DNA of 64,000 bases from Flavobacterium sp. GTDB lineage: Bacteria > Bacteroidota > Bacteroidia > Flavobacteriales > Flavobacteriaceae. The position numbers were made by a program, and so were the translations under genes. The stretch covers positions 36,909 to 100,908 of the forward strand of contig JAHEZJ010000025.1 of NCBI GenBank assembly GCA_023251135.1. The letters are read 5' to 3'. Positions 33,725 to 43,504 of this stretch are shown one piece after another (positions within the stretch are counted from its first letter, which is position 1; each line of letters starts with the position of its first letter). Under the pieces are notes generated by a model that saw only the letters and a list, made by a program, of their open reading frames with translations, was not told the origin of the DNA and searched no databases.

Positions 33725-36100
33725 TTACTCCCTCACAATCTCGATTTTTCTTCTAATTTCATTACCAAATGCATCTACAACTGTAATGTAATGTGTTCCT
33801 GAAGTTGGGGTAACAGGCAGTTCATGAAACGTTTTTGTGGTTGCTTTATAAACGTCATCCACATACCAAAAGAGCTCTTTATCCCTCTCCGAATAGGCAA
33901 CTTTCAAGATTACTGGCTGAACTTCGCTATTGAAATTCTTCGTTAAATAAATTTTACCGTTGGTCTTCGGATAAATAAAATCCATTGTCGTGGTTTGTGT
34001 ACCCTGACAGCCTTCTTTAAACGGAGGCAGCGGCAGGTATTCAATGTGCTGGCTCTTGTAATACCAGGCCATAACCGGAGGCAAAACAAACCAGTTTTTA
34101 GTTACTATGTTATCAATGCTTTCACAGCTGCTATTCACCTGAAATTGTTCTGCACGATCCAAATGAACAGTTTTATGGTACGGACAAACGGCTGTCGATT
34201 TTCCTTTTTTGGGAACCCATTGTTTCATTTTAGGACAACCGTCTTTGGCTAAGTAACCGCTTAAACGACACACCTCAACCTCTTCTAAATCTTTATAAGG
34301 CGTTTGAAACCATTTTTGCCTTGGCAGTAAATTAAAAACATCAAATAAAATGGGTGCTGCGCTTGTGACTCCCGTTAAAGTAGGTCGACCCTCGCCTGTT
34401 GCATTTCCAACCCAGATGCCTACCACGTATTTTGAATTTGTACCAATTGCCCAGGCATCACGATTACCAAAACTGGTTCCGGTTTTCCAGGCAATTTTAA
34501 GAGAGCTGTCATAAAACTTCCAGGCTTCATCTCCTTCCGGCCTGTTGACCTCTTCCATGGCATTGTAAGCCGCCCAAATTGATCCGGCACCCAAGATGTT
34601 CTTCTGATCACTTTCCGAGCCAAAATCGGGCTCAAAATCGTTCTTGTAATTTAACTCTGTAAATTCATTCGTTCGGTATTGTGCCTGATTCTTAACATAA
34701 TAATTTAAGGTAGAGGAAAGATTTGCATAGGTTCGGCATAAATCCCACAAATTACTTTCGGCTCCTCCCAAAATAAGTGATAAGCCGTAATGATCCGGTG
34801 TTTTATTAATGTCGCGCAATTTAAACTTTTGCAGCTCTTCATAAAATTTATTAACTCCAAACTCCTGCAGCATTAAAACCGACGGAATGTTCAGCGAGCG
34901 CGATAAAGCCCGATGTGCAGGCACTGCGCCATCAAAGGTCAGGTTGAAATTCTGCGGAGTGTAACCTGCAATCTGCGTTGGTATGTCGGCAATCAAAGTG
35001 TTGGGCAGTAATTCACCATCGTCCAGCATTCCGGCATATAAAAGGGGTTTCAGGATACTTCCGGTACTTCTTGGTGCATCGATAATATCAACATCTTTTT
35101 GGTGGTCTTTATCCGTTGGAGCATTACCAACATAGCTGATGACATTTCTATTGGAAACATCAATTACCAGAATCGCCAGATTGTGCACCTCATTCTGTTT
35201 GTATTGATTGTAATAGTATCTCGCAATTTGATTGACTCTGTTTTGCAAAGCATAATCAATTGTTGTTTTCACCCTGGTTCCTTCCTCGTTTTTAGCCACT
35301 CTTTGTAGCAGATGCGGCGCTATTTGAGGCAAATCATACGGTTTTTGCGGCAAAGGCTCCTCAATGGCAAGTTCATAGGTTTGTTGGTCAATTACACCTT
35401 CCTGATGCAGTTTTAGTAAAAGCCGGTTTCGTTTGTTCAATAATTTTATCTGATTTTTACCCGGATAAATCAAACTCGGCGCATTGGGTAAAACCGCCAG
35501 TGTAGCATTTTCTGCCCACGATAATTGATTGGATTGCACACCAAAATAACGCCATGCAGCCATTTCAAGTCCGACAACATTTCCTCCAAACGGAGCATGA
35601 GCCGCATACAATTCGAGAATTTCATTCTTAGAATAGCCCAATTCCAATCGGGTTGCGAGAATGATTTCGATCAGTTTTTCAAAATAAGTTCTTCCCTTTC
35701 CTTTTCGGGACAATCGGATCACCTGCTGTGTCAGTGTACTTCCTCCACGAACTACTTTTCCCGCTTTTCGGTTTTGCTTGATCGCATTTACCATGGCAAC
35801 CGGGTTAAAACCAGGATGTCTATAAAAGTACTCGTCTTCAAAATAAACGATACATTTCTTGAATTTATCGGGTACGCTGTCCTGTGCCGGAAAACGCCAT
35901 TGTCCGTCACGGGCGATTTTAGCGCCAAGCAATTCCCCTTCTTTACTTTCAATAACCGTTGAGTACGGCTCTTTAAACAAGGTTCGGGGTATAGAGAAAT
36001 AATAAATCAGCAAGAGCACAAATGCAATTGCTGATTTTATTTTATTCTTTTTAATCCAATTTATAATGCGTTGTGAAAACGCTATTAATCTATTTTTCAA
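33725..36100 (-). CDS. pbpC: Penicillin-binding protein 1C
   Basis: A bifunctional peptidoglycan synthase of 791 residues. It has one N-terminal membrane anchor (about 22-38). The GT51 transglycosylase domain includes EDEYFYRHPG at 88-97 with the catalytic Glu, and RGGSTLTQQ. The transpeptidase domain has SxxK at S348-I-L-K351, a Ser-x-Asn in SRSLNIPS, and KTGTS. The C-terminal ~90 residues are the BiPBP_C beta domain found only in PBP1C. The start is a TTG, as no ATG exists between it and the anchor. It follows the alpha-2-macroglobulin gene after 137 bases, the classical PbpC-YfhM pairing. Confidence 0.94.
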   Translation of the reverse strand: MKNRLIAFSQRIINWIKKNKIKSAIAFVLLLIYYFSIPRTLFKEPYSTVIESKEGELLGAKIARDGQWRFPAQDSVPDKFKKCIVYFEDEYFYRHPGFNPVAMVNAIKQNRKAGKVVRGGSTLTQQVIRLSRKGKGRTYFEKLIEIILATRLELGYSKNEILELYAAHAPFGGNVVGLEMAAWRYFGVQSNQLSWAENATLAVLPNAPSLIYPGKNQIKLLNKRNRLLLKLHQEGVIDQQTYELAIEEPLPQKPYDLPQIAPHLLQRVAKNEEGTRVKTTIDYALQNRVNQIARYYYNQYKQNEVHNLAILVIDVSNRNVISYVGNAPTDKDHQKDVDIIDAPRSTGSILKPLLYAGMLDDGELLPNTLIADIPTQIAGYTPQNFNLTFDGAVPAHRALSRSLNIPSVLMLQEFGVNKFYEELQKFKLRDINKTPDHYGLSLILGGAESNLWDLCRTYANLSSTLNYYVKNQAQYRTNEFTELNYKNDFEPDFGSESDQKNILGAGSIWAAYNAMEEVNRPEGDEAWKFYDSSLKIAWKTGTSFGNRDAWAIGTNSKYVVGIWVGNATGEGRPTLTGVTSAAPILFDVFNLLPRQKWFQTPYKDLEEVEVCRLSGYLAKDGCPKMKQWVPKKGKSTAVCPYHKTVHLDRAEQFQVNSSCESIDNIVTKNWFVLPPVMAWYYKSQHIEYLPLPPFKEGCQGTQTTTMDFIYPKTNGKIYLTKNFNSEVQPVILKVAYSERDKELFWYVDDVYKATTKTFHELPVTPTSGTHYITVVDAFGNEIRRKIEIVRE

Positions 36101-36118
36101 AGTTTAGTAATGATTTTA

Positions 36119-36226
36119 GCCCACGGGTTTTGCGGATTAAACAGGTTCGTACAGATCTTTTTTATTGGATTAGACTGAATTAAATTTAACCCGTGAACAT
36201 CCGCTTAATCCGTAAAACCCGTGGGC
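36119..36226. repeat. REP-like palindrome between the two envelope genes
   Basis: Arms 36119-36140 and 36205-36226 are 22-base inverted copies (gcccacgggttttRcggatt) with one mismatch and a 64-base spacer. It fills nearly all of the gap between the macroglobulin and pbpC genes. Confidence 0.75.
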
Positions 36227-36237
36227 CATTTTATTTT

Positions 36238-39200
36238 CTATTTCACAACCTCAACCCAGAATCCTTTTGTTCTGGCCAGGAAGGTATTGTCGTACATGGC
36301 TTCGCACTGTAATCCCGGTAAATAATAATTTCCTAAATACGATGCGTTTAACAATATTCGGAATACTTTGGTTTCTCTGGCTTTCATTCCAAAATAGAAA
36401 TTGGTTCTGTCGTCGCGAATGTCAATATAGTCTGCGATATTATTTGTTGCGTCACCGTAGTCGGTGAAACGAGTATTAACGATTTCGAATCCTGAAGGCA
36501 AAATTTGTGACAATGCCACATTCTGAACGCTTTCATTTCTTTGATTTCTTACCGTAACTTCCGCCACAAACTCGGTTCCCTGACTGATTTTCGAAACATT
36601 AATGACACTTCCTTTTCTGTTTTTGAAAACAATATTGGCAGAAACATCACTCTGAATTGCATTTTCCTGTCCTATTGGTAATATTCCGGTATTTAAAACA
36701 CGAACATAAACGGTGTTGTTTTTAAGATTCTTTAAAACCACACTATTCGCACCTGCCTGAACAACCAAACTTCTGTCAGCGATTGTTTTTTGTGTATTTA
36801 TGGTTTCGCCTTTTCCGTTTTTGCTGAACTGAAGGTTGATTCCTTTTGGACCGTTACTCGCCGCAAATTTAGACATCGCATACAGGCAATACGCTGTTGT
36901 TTGTGTGCTCATCCATTGGTTTGTCGACATTTCTTTTGCCAGTTTTGAGGCCATAGTGAATGCTTTTTGCGTTTGCCCTAAAAGAAGCATCGTTTCTAAA
37001 GCCATTGCTCTGTTTCTTTCGCTTGAACCATAGTAGTAATAATTATACTCATTAGATTCATTGTCAATACTGGTACGTAATAATAAATTTTGTCCGGCTG
37101 ATTTCTGCCCGGCCAAAACATACGCAGCTGCCAGACGAAGCTTACTTTCGTTTGAAATCCCTTTTGTTTCACGCAATCTGTTCATTGAAGACAAATCGGC
37201 ATTGCCTGCCAGAGCCAGTGTATATAATCTATAGGCCTGAGCAAGATCATTGCCATACTTCACTTCAAAACGCCATTGTTTGGCTTCTTTTTGCTGGTAT
37301 GAAATCCATTTTGATTTGAAGTTAATCGGTAAAACATACCCTTTTTTCTCTGCTTCAATCAGGAAATGTCCGGCATATGAAGATCCCCAATCATCGGCGG
37401 TTGTATTTCCCTGCCAATACGACAAGCCACCGGACGGCAATTGAAAACTTCCTAATTTGGTAATTCCGGCTGTTATATTTTTCTGAATGATTCCTTTTCG
37501 GGTATTGTCCAAATCGACAATATCACTTAAAAACAACTGTGGAAAAACAGACGAAGTCGTTTGCTCTACACAGCCATGCGGATACTGAATAAGGTATTGC
37601 AGCCTTCCATTCAAATTGATGGTTGGCATTGACGAAACTTCCAATTTGGCTTTATTACTTCCCGAAACGCCAAAGGTTTTCCATGTAATTGTTTTGGTAC
37701 TGTTTGGAGGTAAAACAACATCGGTATAGGTATTGGTAACCGGATTAGGATTGGTCATATCGATCTCTACATCATAAACCGACCTTTCTTTTCCGGAGGT
37801 CGCAATTACCTGAACTTTAGCAATTCCGGTGGTAGAACCTACTACCAGATTAAAATACGCCATCTTTTCATCAGGCTGTGTAAAATTCAGACTTTGGGCG
37901 GCACTTCCCATTACTTTTAATCCGTTGCTCGTTTTAAGCTGAAGGGTTACTCTTTTAATATTTTTTTCGGTCGCAAAAACAGTAACCGGAAGGGTCACTT
38001 TTTCTGAAGGCGATATTTTTCTTGGCAACGAAGCCAATACCATCAACGGACTTTTAACCGGAGTTGCTTTTTCTACACTTCCGTAAGCACTTGTACTGGC
38101 ATCACCCGCCACAACCATGGTTCGAACGGATCCTATGTATTTTGGTAATTTTAACTGATGTGCTTTTGTCTGGCCTTTTTCTAATTTAAACGGTCCGTAA
38201 TACAACACTACAGGTTTAAATCGGTTGGCTTTTTTGGCTTTCCCACCACCTAAATCCTGATCTCCACCAATACTGAAGATTTGATTTATTTTTCCGCCAT
38301 AGGCTCCGATTACATCATCGTAAATATCCCAGGTTTTAACTCCTAAAGCTTCGCGAACATAAAAACTATCCCAAGCATTTGGTGTTTTAAAACGGGTTAA
38401 ATCCAGAAGTCCTTCATCTACAACCGCAATCGTATAGGTCATTTCTTTACCTGTTTTCTCTCCTACTTTTACTGTAAAAGTCTGCTCCGGTTTTAAAACA
38501 TCCGGCATGGAAAGGGTTGGTGCTAAAATGGTGTTTTTATCTACTACTTCGATCGGAACGATGCCGTACATACGAATAGGCGAGTCGTTTTTAGTCGAAG
38601 CATGCGGCTGTAAAAGTGTGATGTTAAAATATACGTTTGGCGCCATCGCTGCCGTAATTGGAACCTCCACTTTGGTTTCGCCCTGTTTTGTTTTGGCCCA
38701 GATGGTCTGTACCACTTTTGATCCGTTTTCAATCGAAATCAAAGCACGGCCACCTTCACTTGACGGGAACGAAATTTGCGCTTTCTCGCCTACCGCATAA
38801 TTTTTCTTATCGGTAGAAAACACTAACATGTTGGCTGTAGACGCATCTCTGTTGCGGGTTTTTCCGGACCAAACTGGCCAGTCAATATTTACCGTTAAAG
38901 CGGTTGCATGTCCATCGGTATTATCCGCAACACGTATTAAATAGCGTCCCCATTCTTCATCGCTTAAAGAAAGATCGATACTTCCTTTCCCTCTGGAATC
39001 GGTATCGATCACAAGGGTTTTATAAGAGGTGGTCACATTTGATGAATTATAATTCGAGAGATTATCGCTGGAAGCATCCCACCACCAACGCCAGTCTACT
39101 TTAAACACTTTTACTTCCAGATTTCGAACTGATTTTGGTCTTCCGTTTTCATCCACGGTAACAATATCAAAACGGTTGTTCTTTCCGGTTTCCAGCATTC

Positions 39201-41913
39201 CGTATTTATTAGGTTCCGGTGCTTTTATCCCTACGTAGGTTTTGTAAGGCGAATAGGTCGTCGAAATAACATCGGTACTGAAATCGCCTCCTTCTTCATA
39301 TACTTTTGTAATAAATGAAGCGCGAAGCATTCCCGGAGCCTGTCCTTGCAGTTTTGGCTGAATAGGAACCGACGCTCTTCCACTCTCATTTAATTTTCCG
39401 GAGAAAACATTGATTTCTTCCGTGCTGAACTGGCGTACCAGATCGTCAAAATTAAATTTCTCATAGCCTTTAAAAGTAGTGGTTTGCTGCAAAAATTTCG
39501 CCTGCATTTCTACATTCAGGTTTTTTGCAATGGCACCATGAAGCCAGGTCACTTCAAGATTGCTGTTGTTCGGATAAGAGGACGATAGTGTTTTTCTGGA
39601 GAACGTATTCTTGATCTTTAAACGGTTCGGTTTGATCGTTTCTATTTTTATGCTTTTGTAAAACTTAGCACCTCCCACGCTTATCATTGCTTCCCAGTTT
39701 CCGGTTGGCGCATCGGCACTTGTTGGAACTATAAAACTATAATGATTCAGGTCGTTTGTTTTCTGAATGGTCTGATAGGTCGTTTTACCATTCGGATCGT
39801 TCAGTCGCAATTTAATTGGATGTGATTTCGGAAGTTTATTCGACGCATCGTTTAAGATAAAAGACAAATACACATTATCTCCCGGACGCCAAACGCCACG
39901 CTCTCCATAAATAAACCCTTTTAAACCTTTTTGCAAAGTCTCCCCCGCAACATCAAAATTACTTACCGATAACGAATATCCGTCATCCAGTTTCACATAA
40001 GTCGATTGATCCCCCAAAGTAACGATAGCGAAATAGGCAAATTTATTGAGTTGAAACGAAGCAATCCCTTCGCTGCTCGTAGCGGCAGTCGCAATTTTTT
40101 GCTGTTGAAAGGTGTACAGATCCACTCTTGCGTTCGAAACAGGTTCTGTGGTTACAATATTATTTACGGCAAATAAGTACGATTTATTTTCACCTCTTTT
40201 GGCAATAACTCCCAAATCTGTTGCTAAAATATTTGTCGCAATTCGGGCATTGTAATAGTAAGATCCTGAACAAGGGTCCTGACTTTCTCGCCAGTCATAA
40301 TCGTCATAATAGTAATCATCGTACGAATTGCCACTGTAGTTTACATCATCTTCATCTACCTCTTCTTCCTCTTCGCCTTCAGAATCTCCTTCAGAGGTTT
40401 CACATTTGTACAGTGAATATTTCTTTTTGTAAACAAATTCTACGCGATAAATAGCTCCCGGTTCGGGCGTAATTATTTTAGACAAATCCAAAGCAAAGGT
40501 GTTCCACTTCGCCGGATTTATCAGTTTGCTCTCAATTAAATTCAGTGTGGTTTTCGCCACCGGCTGCGCCACTTTCTTGAGGTTCTGACTTCCGTTCAGC
40601 TCATTGTACTGCAAGAACTGAAGAATGTTATTTTTGTAAATTTTATACACTTTTACATCTACAGCACTTAAATTTACCGCTTCAAAATTCAGTTTCAAAT
40701 TGTTTGAACTTGGCAGGATGGTTCCGTTTTTAACAAATCTAACGTTCGGTTTTATCTGGTCAAAATTGATTTTTTCGGTATAATTTGCGTCCATCTTTTT
40801 ACCGTACTGGCTTTCAATTCCCTGAAAAACTTCAAGCAGCAATTCCCCCGATAAAACTGGTTCCGGCTCCGGACTAGCTTCCTCTTCCTGGACTACCACC
40901 ACGGCACTATCGGTCGCTACTGCTGCAGAATCCACCACAACAGCTGCAGAATCAACAGCTATAGCTGCGCTTTCTTCTACCGCTACCGGCACTGGCACTT
41001 CTTTTTTCTCCGGTGCTGTATTGCTAAAATATACTTTCAGCAGGTTTCCCTGAGTCGAAAACTTTAGGTTGTTGGTATTCTGAATCGAAACCAATCCTTT
41101 AAAATCCTGGCCTTTTTCTAAGGGTTCCGAAAAATTAATTACAACGGACTGATTGCTTCCCTCGGGAATATCAACTTTTACAATTTTAAATTCTTTTAAA
41201 CCCGTAACGGCATAATCCAATTGTCCTTTCTGGTCGATATCAAAATCACCGCCATCGTATGCGATTTCCAGATTCGAAGCTTCTAAATAGCGTTGAATAC
41301 TGTCGATTTTAAAATTGAATTCTTTGGCTGAGCCTGATTTTTTCTCGAATTTAATTTTAAGATCACTCCCATTCTGACGGGCCGTAATTAATTTTTTAGC
41401 CGTTTCGACATCCATATTGTCTGCCGTTTTTAAAACGCAGTTCAGATACTGGTAATCTTTGCTGTACGACTGAATATCCATCGTATTGATGGTGAAATCC
41501 TGTTTGATTGTTTTGACTGTGAAGTTGAATTTCGAAAGTGTCTCCTCCTTCTCTTTCGGAATGGTGATGAGCTTGTCTAAGTTTAAGGTCACCTGATATT
41601 CTGTTCCTGCTTCTAATTTTTTCTCCGGAATAAAAGCAATCGTATTGGTCGAAAGCGCCACTACTTTTCCGCGGACATTTGGCGAAATATCAAATAAATC
41701 GTCGTCTAATTCCTGATTGACTTTCCATTCTTTTTTATCAAAAGCCAAAACGACTCTAATGTCAGATTCCGAAGAGACGATTCCTCCCGTAAAACTGACA
41801 ATGTACTCTTTGAATAATGAAAAATCGGAATTGAAATCGGCAGCTGATTTTCTGCCGCAGGATTGAAAAATAAAAAACACAAAAAACGCGAGAAATAGTC
41901 CTTTTACTTTCAC
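36238..41913 (-). CDS. Bacterial alpha-2-macroglobulin family protein
   Basis: A 1891-residue periplasmic or envelope-anchored protease trap. The N-terminal signal (LFLAFFVFFIFQSC) ends in a lipobox-like Cys. MG domains follow, with the typical YGERGVWRPGDNVYLSFIL motif and the bait-like middle. The thioester motif HGCVEQTTS, with Cys1448 and the following Gln, is intact, then the alpha-hairpin thioester domain (WQGNTTADDWGSSYAGHFL) and the C-terminal MG10-like domain. Two inserts stand out: an Ala/Val/Asp repeat (about 300-345) and an acidic Glu/Asp/Tyr loop (about 505-550). The start is GTG. It is partner of pbpC: the trap is thought to protect the cell wall when the outer membrane is breached. 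Confidence 0.93.
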   Translation of the reverse strand: MKVKGLFLAFFVFFIFQSCGRKSAADFNSDFSLFKEYIVSFTGGIVSSESDIRVVLAFDKKEWKVNQELDDDLFDISPNVRGKVVALSTNTIAFIPEKKLEAGTEYQVTLNLDKLITIPKEKEETLSKFNFTVKTIKQDFTINTMDIQSYSKDYQYLNCVLKTADNMDVETAKKLITARQNGSDLKIKFEKKSGSAKEFNFKIDSIQRYLEASNLEIAYDGGDFDIDQKGQLDYAVTGLKEFKIVKVDIPEGSNQSVVINFSEPLEKGQDFKGLVSIQNTNNLKFSTQGNLLKVYFSNTAPEKKEVPVPVAVEESAAIAVDSAAVVVDSAAVATDSAVVVVQEEEASPEPEPVLSGELLLEVFQGIESQYGKKMDANYTEKINFDQIKPNVRFVKNGTILPSSNNLKLNFEAVNLSAVDVKVYKIYKNNILQFLQYNELNGSQNLKKVAQPVAKTTLNLIESKLINPAKWNTFALDLSKIITPEPGAIYRVEFVYKKKYSLYKCETSEGDSEGEEEEEVDEDDVNYSGNSYDDYYYDDYDWRESQDPCSGSYYYNARIATNILATDLGVIAKRGENKSYLFAVNNIVTTEPVSNARVDLYTFQQQKIATAATSSEGIASFQLNKFAYFAIVTLGDQSTYVKLDDGYSLSVSNFDVAGETLQKGLKGFIYGERGVWRPGDNVYLSFILNDASNKLPKSHPIKLRLNDPNGKTTYQTIQKTNDLNHYSFIVPTSADAPTGNWEAMISVGGAKFYKSIKIETIKPNRLKIKNTFSRKTLSSSYPNNSNLEVTWLHGAIAKNLNVEMQAKFLQQTTTFKGYEKFNFDDLVRQFSTEEINVFSGKLNESGRASVPIQPKLQGQAPGMLRASFITKVYEEGGDFSTDVISTTYSPYKTYVGIKAPEPNKYGMLETGKNNRFDIVTVDENGRPKSVRNLEVKVFKVDWRWWWDASSDNLSNYNSSNVTTSYKTLVIDTDSRGKGSIDLSLSDEEWGRYLIRVADNTDGHATALTVNIDWPVWSGKTRNRDASTANMLVFSTDKKNYAVGEKAQISFPSSEGGRALISIENGSKVVQTIWAKTKQGETKVEVPITAAMAPNVYFNITLLQPHASTKNDSPIRMYGIVPIEVVDKNTILAPTLSMPDVLKPEQTFTVKVGEKTGKEMTYTIAVVDEGLLDLTRFKTPNAWDSFYVREALGVKTWDIYDDVIGAYGGKINQIFSIGGDQDLGGGKAKKANRFKPVVLYYGPFKLEKGQTKAHQLKLPKYIGSVRTMVVAGDASTSAYGSVEKATPVKSPLMVLASLPRKISPSEKVTLPVTVFATEKNIKRVTLQLKTSNGLKVMGSAAQSLNFTQPDEKMAYFNLVVGSTTGIAKVQVIATSGKERSVYDVEIDMTNPNPVTNTYTDVVLPPNSTKTITWKTFGVSGSNKAKLEVSSMPTINLNGRLQYLIQYPHGCVEQTTSSVFPQLFLSDIVDLDNTRKGIIQKNITAGITKLGSFQLPSGGLSYWQGNTTADDWGSSYAGHFLIEAEKKGYVLPINFKSKWISYQQKEAKQWRFEVKYGNDLAQAYRLYTLALAGNADLSSMNRLRETKGISNESKLRLAAAYVLAGQKSAGQNLLLRTSIDNESNEYNYYYYGSSERNRAMALETMLLLGQTQKAFTMASKLAKEMSTNQWMSTQTTAYCLYAMSKFAASNGPKGINLQFSKNGKGETINTQKTIADRSLVVQAGANSVVLKNLKNNTVYVRVLNTGILPIGQENAIQSDVSANIVFKNRKGSVINVSKISQGTEFVAEVTVRNQRNESVQNVALSQILPSGFEIVNTRFTDYGDATNNIADYIDIRDDRTNFYFGMKARETKVFRILLNASYLGNYYLPGLQCEAMYDNTFLARTKGFWVEVVK

Positions 41914-42168
41914 TTTAATTTAGAATTACAAGGTTACAAATTTGAAAATTGACAGTATGTTTTAGCTTTAACCATTCTATGATTAACTAGTGGTTTGTCA
42001 ATTATATTGCATAAATATAACGTATTTTTCTAAATCTTTTAAGAGGAAAATTCAGCAGAGTGAATTATTTAAATGCTCTTGAAAGCAAAAATGGTTTTTA
42101 GCGCTTTCAGTAGCTATTTTCTATATCTTTTTCTACCAAAAGAAAATCTTTCATCAAACAGCAGTTTT

Positions 42169-42801
42169 TTATAATTCTACCCCAAGCTTAGACAATACTT
42201 TATCCAAGGCTATAAAATGTTCTTCTGTGTTTGCGGCATAAAACAGTTGATTCGTATCCTGCAATACAATTACATCGTCATCATAATTACCATAGAAACT
42301 TATTCCTCCAAGCCATTGCTTAAAAGAGCATCCTTTATTTTTGAAGTTTGCACGAATAAAATTCAGTTCCTCCTGTTCTAATTCGTAAAATGTATTAGCA
42401 GGGAACTGTAGTGCAAAGCCCGCCTGAAGAAAAGCCATTGCAGTAAAAAAACCGCTTAAAGTTTCTGTTTCCAAATTCCAGTTTTTTTCGTCTTCGCTCA
42501 TGTATACCGGTGGATCAGCTTTTGACAAATCCTCTTTACGGATTCCCCAAACGCAAGCCCTTTGATTTTCAGAATAAAAGATCAAATAATCCTTGTGTGT
42601 ATAATATTGAAAACGCTCCGGTACGATTAATAAATCCTGTGTATGGTTTAGGTCCTGAATTTTACCCAATTCGGTATAATAATCCACAAATCCCTGAGGA
42701 AGTTCGCCAAAGATGTTTTTAACAACATTCATTTCACTAGCTGTAAAACCACTAGATTCCGTGAGGTGAAATAGTTTTTTTATTATTGAAAAATCAGTCA
42801 T
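42169..42801 (-). CDS. SMI1/KNR4 (SUKH)-like protein
   Basis: A 210-residue cytosolic protein. The pattern ENQRACVWGIRKEDLSKADP and EDEKNWNLETETLSGFFTAM is typical of the SUKH superfamily, in which W-G-I/V and DPPV blocks recur. The opening region FGELPQGFVDYYTELGKI is the usual first motif (LP-x-x-F/L-x-x-Y). SUKH proteins are often immunity proteins against nuclease or deaminase toxins. No toxin gene adjoins it here: the next gene upstream, 12 bases away, is tadA. It may be a captured orphan immunity gene. Confidence 0.7.
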   Translation of the reverse strand: MTDFSIIKKLFHLTESSGFTASEMNVVKNIFGELPQGFVDYYTELGKIQDLNHTQDLLIVPERFQYYTHKDYLIFYSENQRACVWGIRKEDLSKADPPVYMSEDEKNWNLETETLSGFFTAMAFLQAGFALQFPANTFYELEQEELNFIRANFKNKGCSFKQWLGGISFYGNYDDDVIVLQDTNQLFYAANTEEHFIALDKVLSKLGVEL

Positions 42802-42813
42802 GATTTAAAGTAA

Positions 42814-43257
42814 TTATTTCCTTCTCTCCACAAAAAAACGTTTCATTAAATCGGCAGCTTCATTGGCCATGATTCCTGAAACTACAGTCGTTTTTGGGTG
42901 CAATTTGGTACCCATGGTCATAAAACCACGCTGCTCATCACGTGCGCCAAAAACAATTTTTGAAATCTGACTCCAATACAAAGCTCCCGCACACATCTGG
43001 CACGGTTCGAGGGTAACATATAAAGTGCAGTCTTTGAGATATTTTCCGCCTAAAAAGTTAGCCGCAGCGGTTATGGCCTGCATTTCGGCATGAGCCGTAA
43101 CATCGTTAAGCAATTCGGTTAAATTGTGACTTCTTGCAATGATTTTATCGGCAACAACAATGATTGCTCCAACAGGAATTTCGCCTTTATCAAAAGCCAT
43201 TTCAGCTTCCTGCAAAGCTTTTTTCATAAAATATTCGTCGGTGAAGGGATTTATCAT
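42814..43257 (-). CDS. tadA: tRNA-specific adenosine deaminase TadA
   Basis: TadA converts A34 to inosine in tRNA-Arg(ACG). The 147-residue protein has the zinc ligands and proton-shuttle Glu of the cytidine-deaminase fold: HAE at 56-58 and PCQMC at 85-89. The start FMKKALQEAEMAFDKGEIPV and the C-terminal FFVERRK are family-typical. It is transcribed with the SUKH-like gene downstream. Confidence 0.93.
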   Translation of the reverse strand: MINPFTDEYFMKKALQEAEMAFDKGEIPVGAIIVVADKIIARSHNLTELLNDVTAHAEMQAITAAANFLGGKYLKDCTLYVTLEPCQMCAGALYWSQISKIVFGARDEQRGFMTMGTKLHPKTTVVSGIMANEAADLMKRFFVERRK

Positions 43258-43482
43258 AAGTGCAAAAGTAGTTTTTTTGAAATAATTTCCCCTGAGTTAA
43301 AGTCAAGAAAGCGCTAATAAAAACTTAGCTTTTTCCATAGAAATTAGTTCCATAAAATTAATCGCCTCATAAATAGCGATTTTTTGAGGCAATTAACGCT
43401 TTTAATTGCCTCATTTCTATAAAAACCATCTATTTAAGGTTCGCGTTAAACATTCAAAAAACAATAATTAAATTTAAAACCG

Positions 43483-43490
43483 TAAATTTG
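43483..43490 (+). promoter_or_regulatory. Putative -7 box of dxs
   Basis: TAAATTTG matches TAnnTTTG only 15 bases before the dxs start, implying a very short leader. No TTG at the right distance is clear. Confidence 0.4.
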
Positions 43491-43504
43491 CTTTTTACCT
43501 TACA

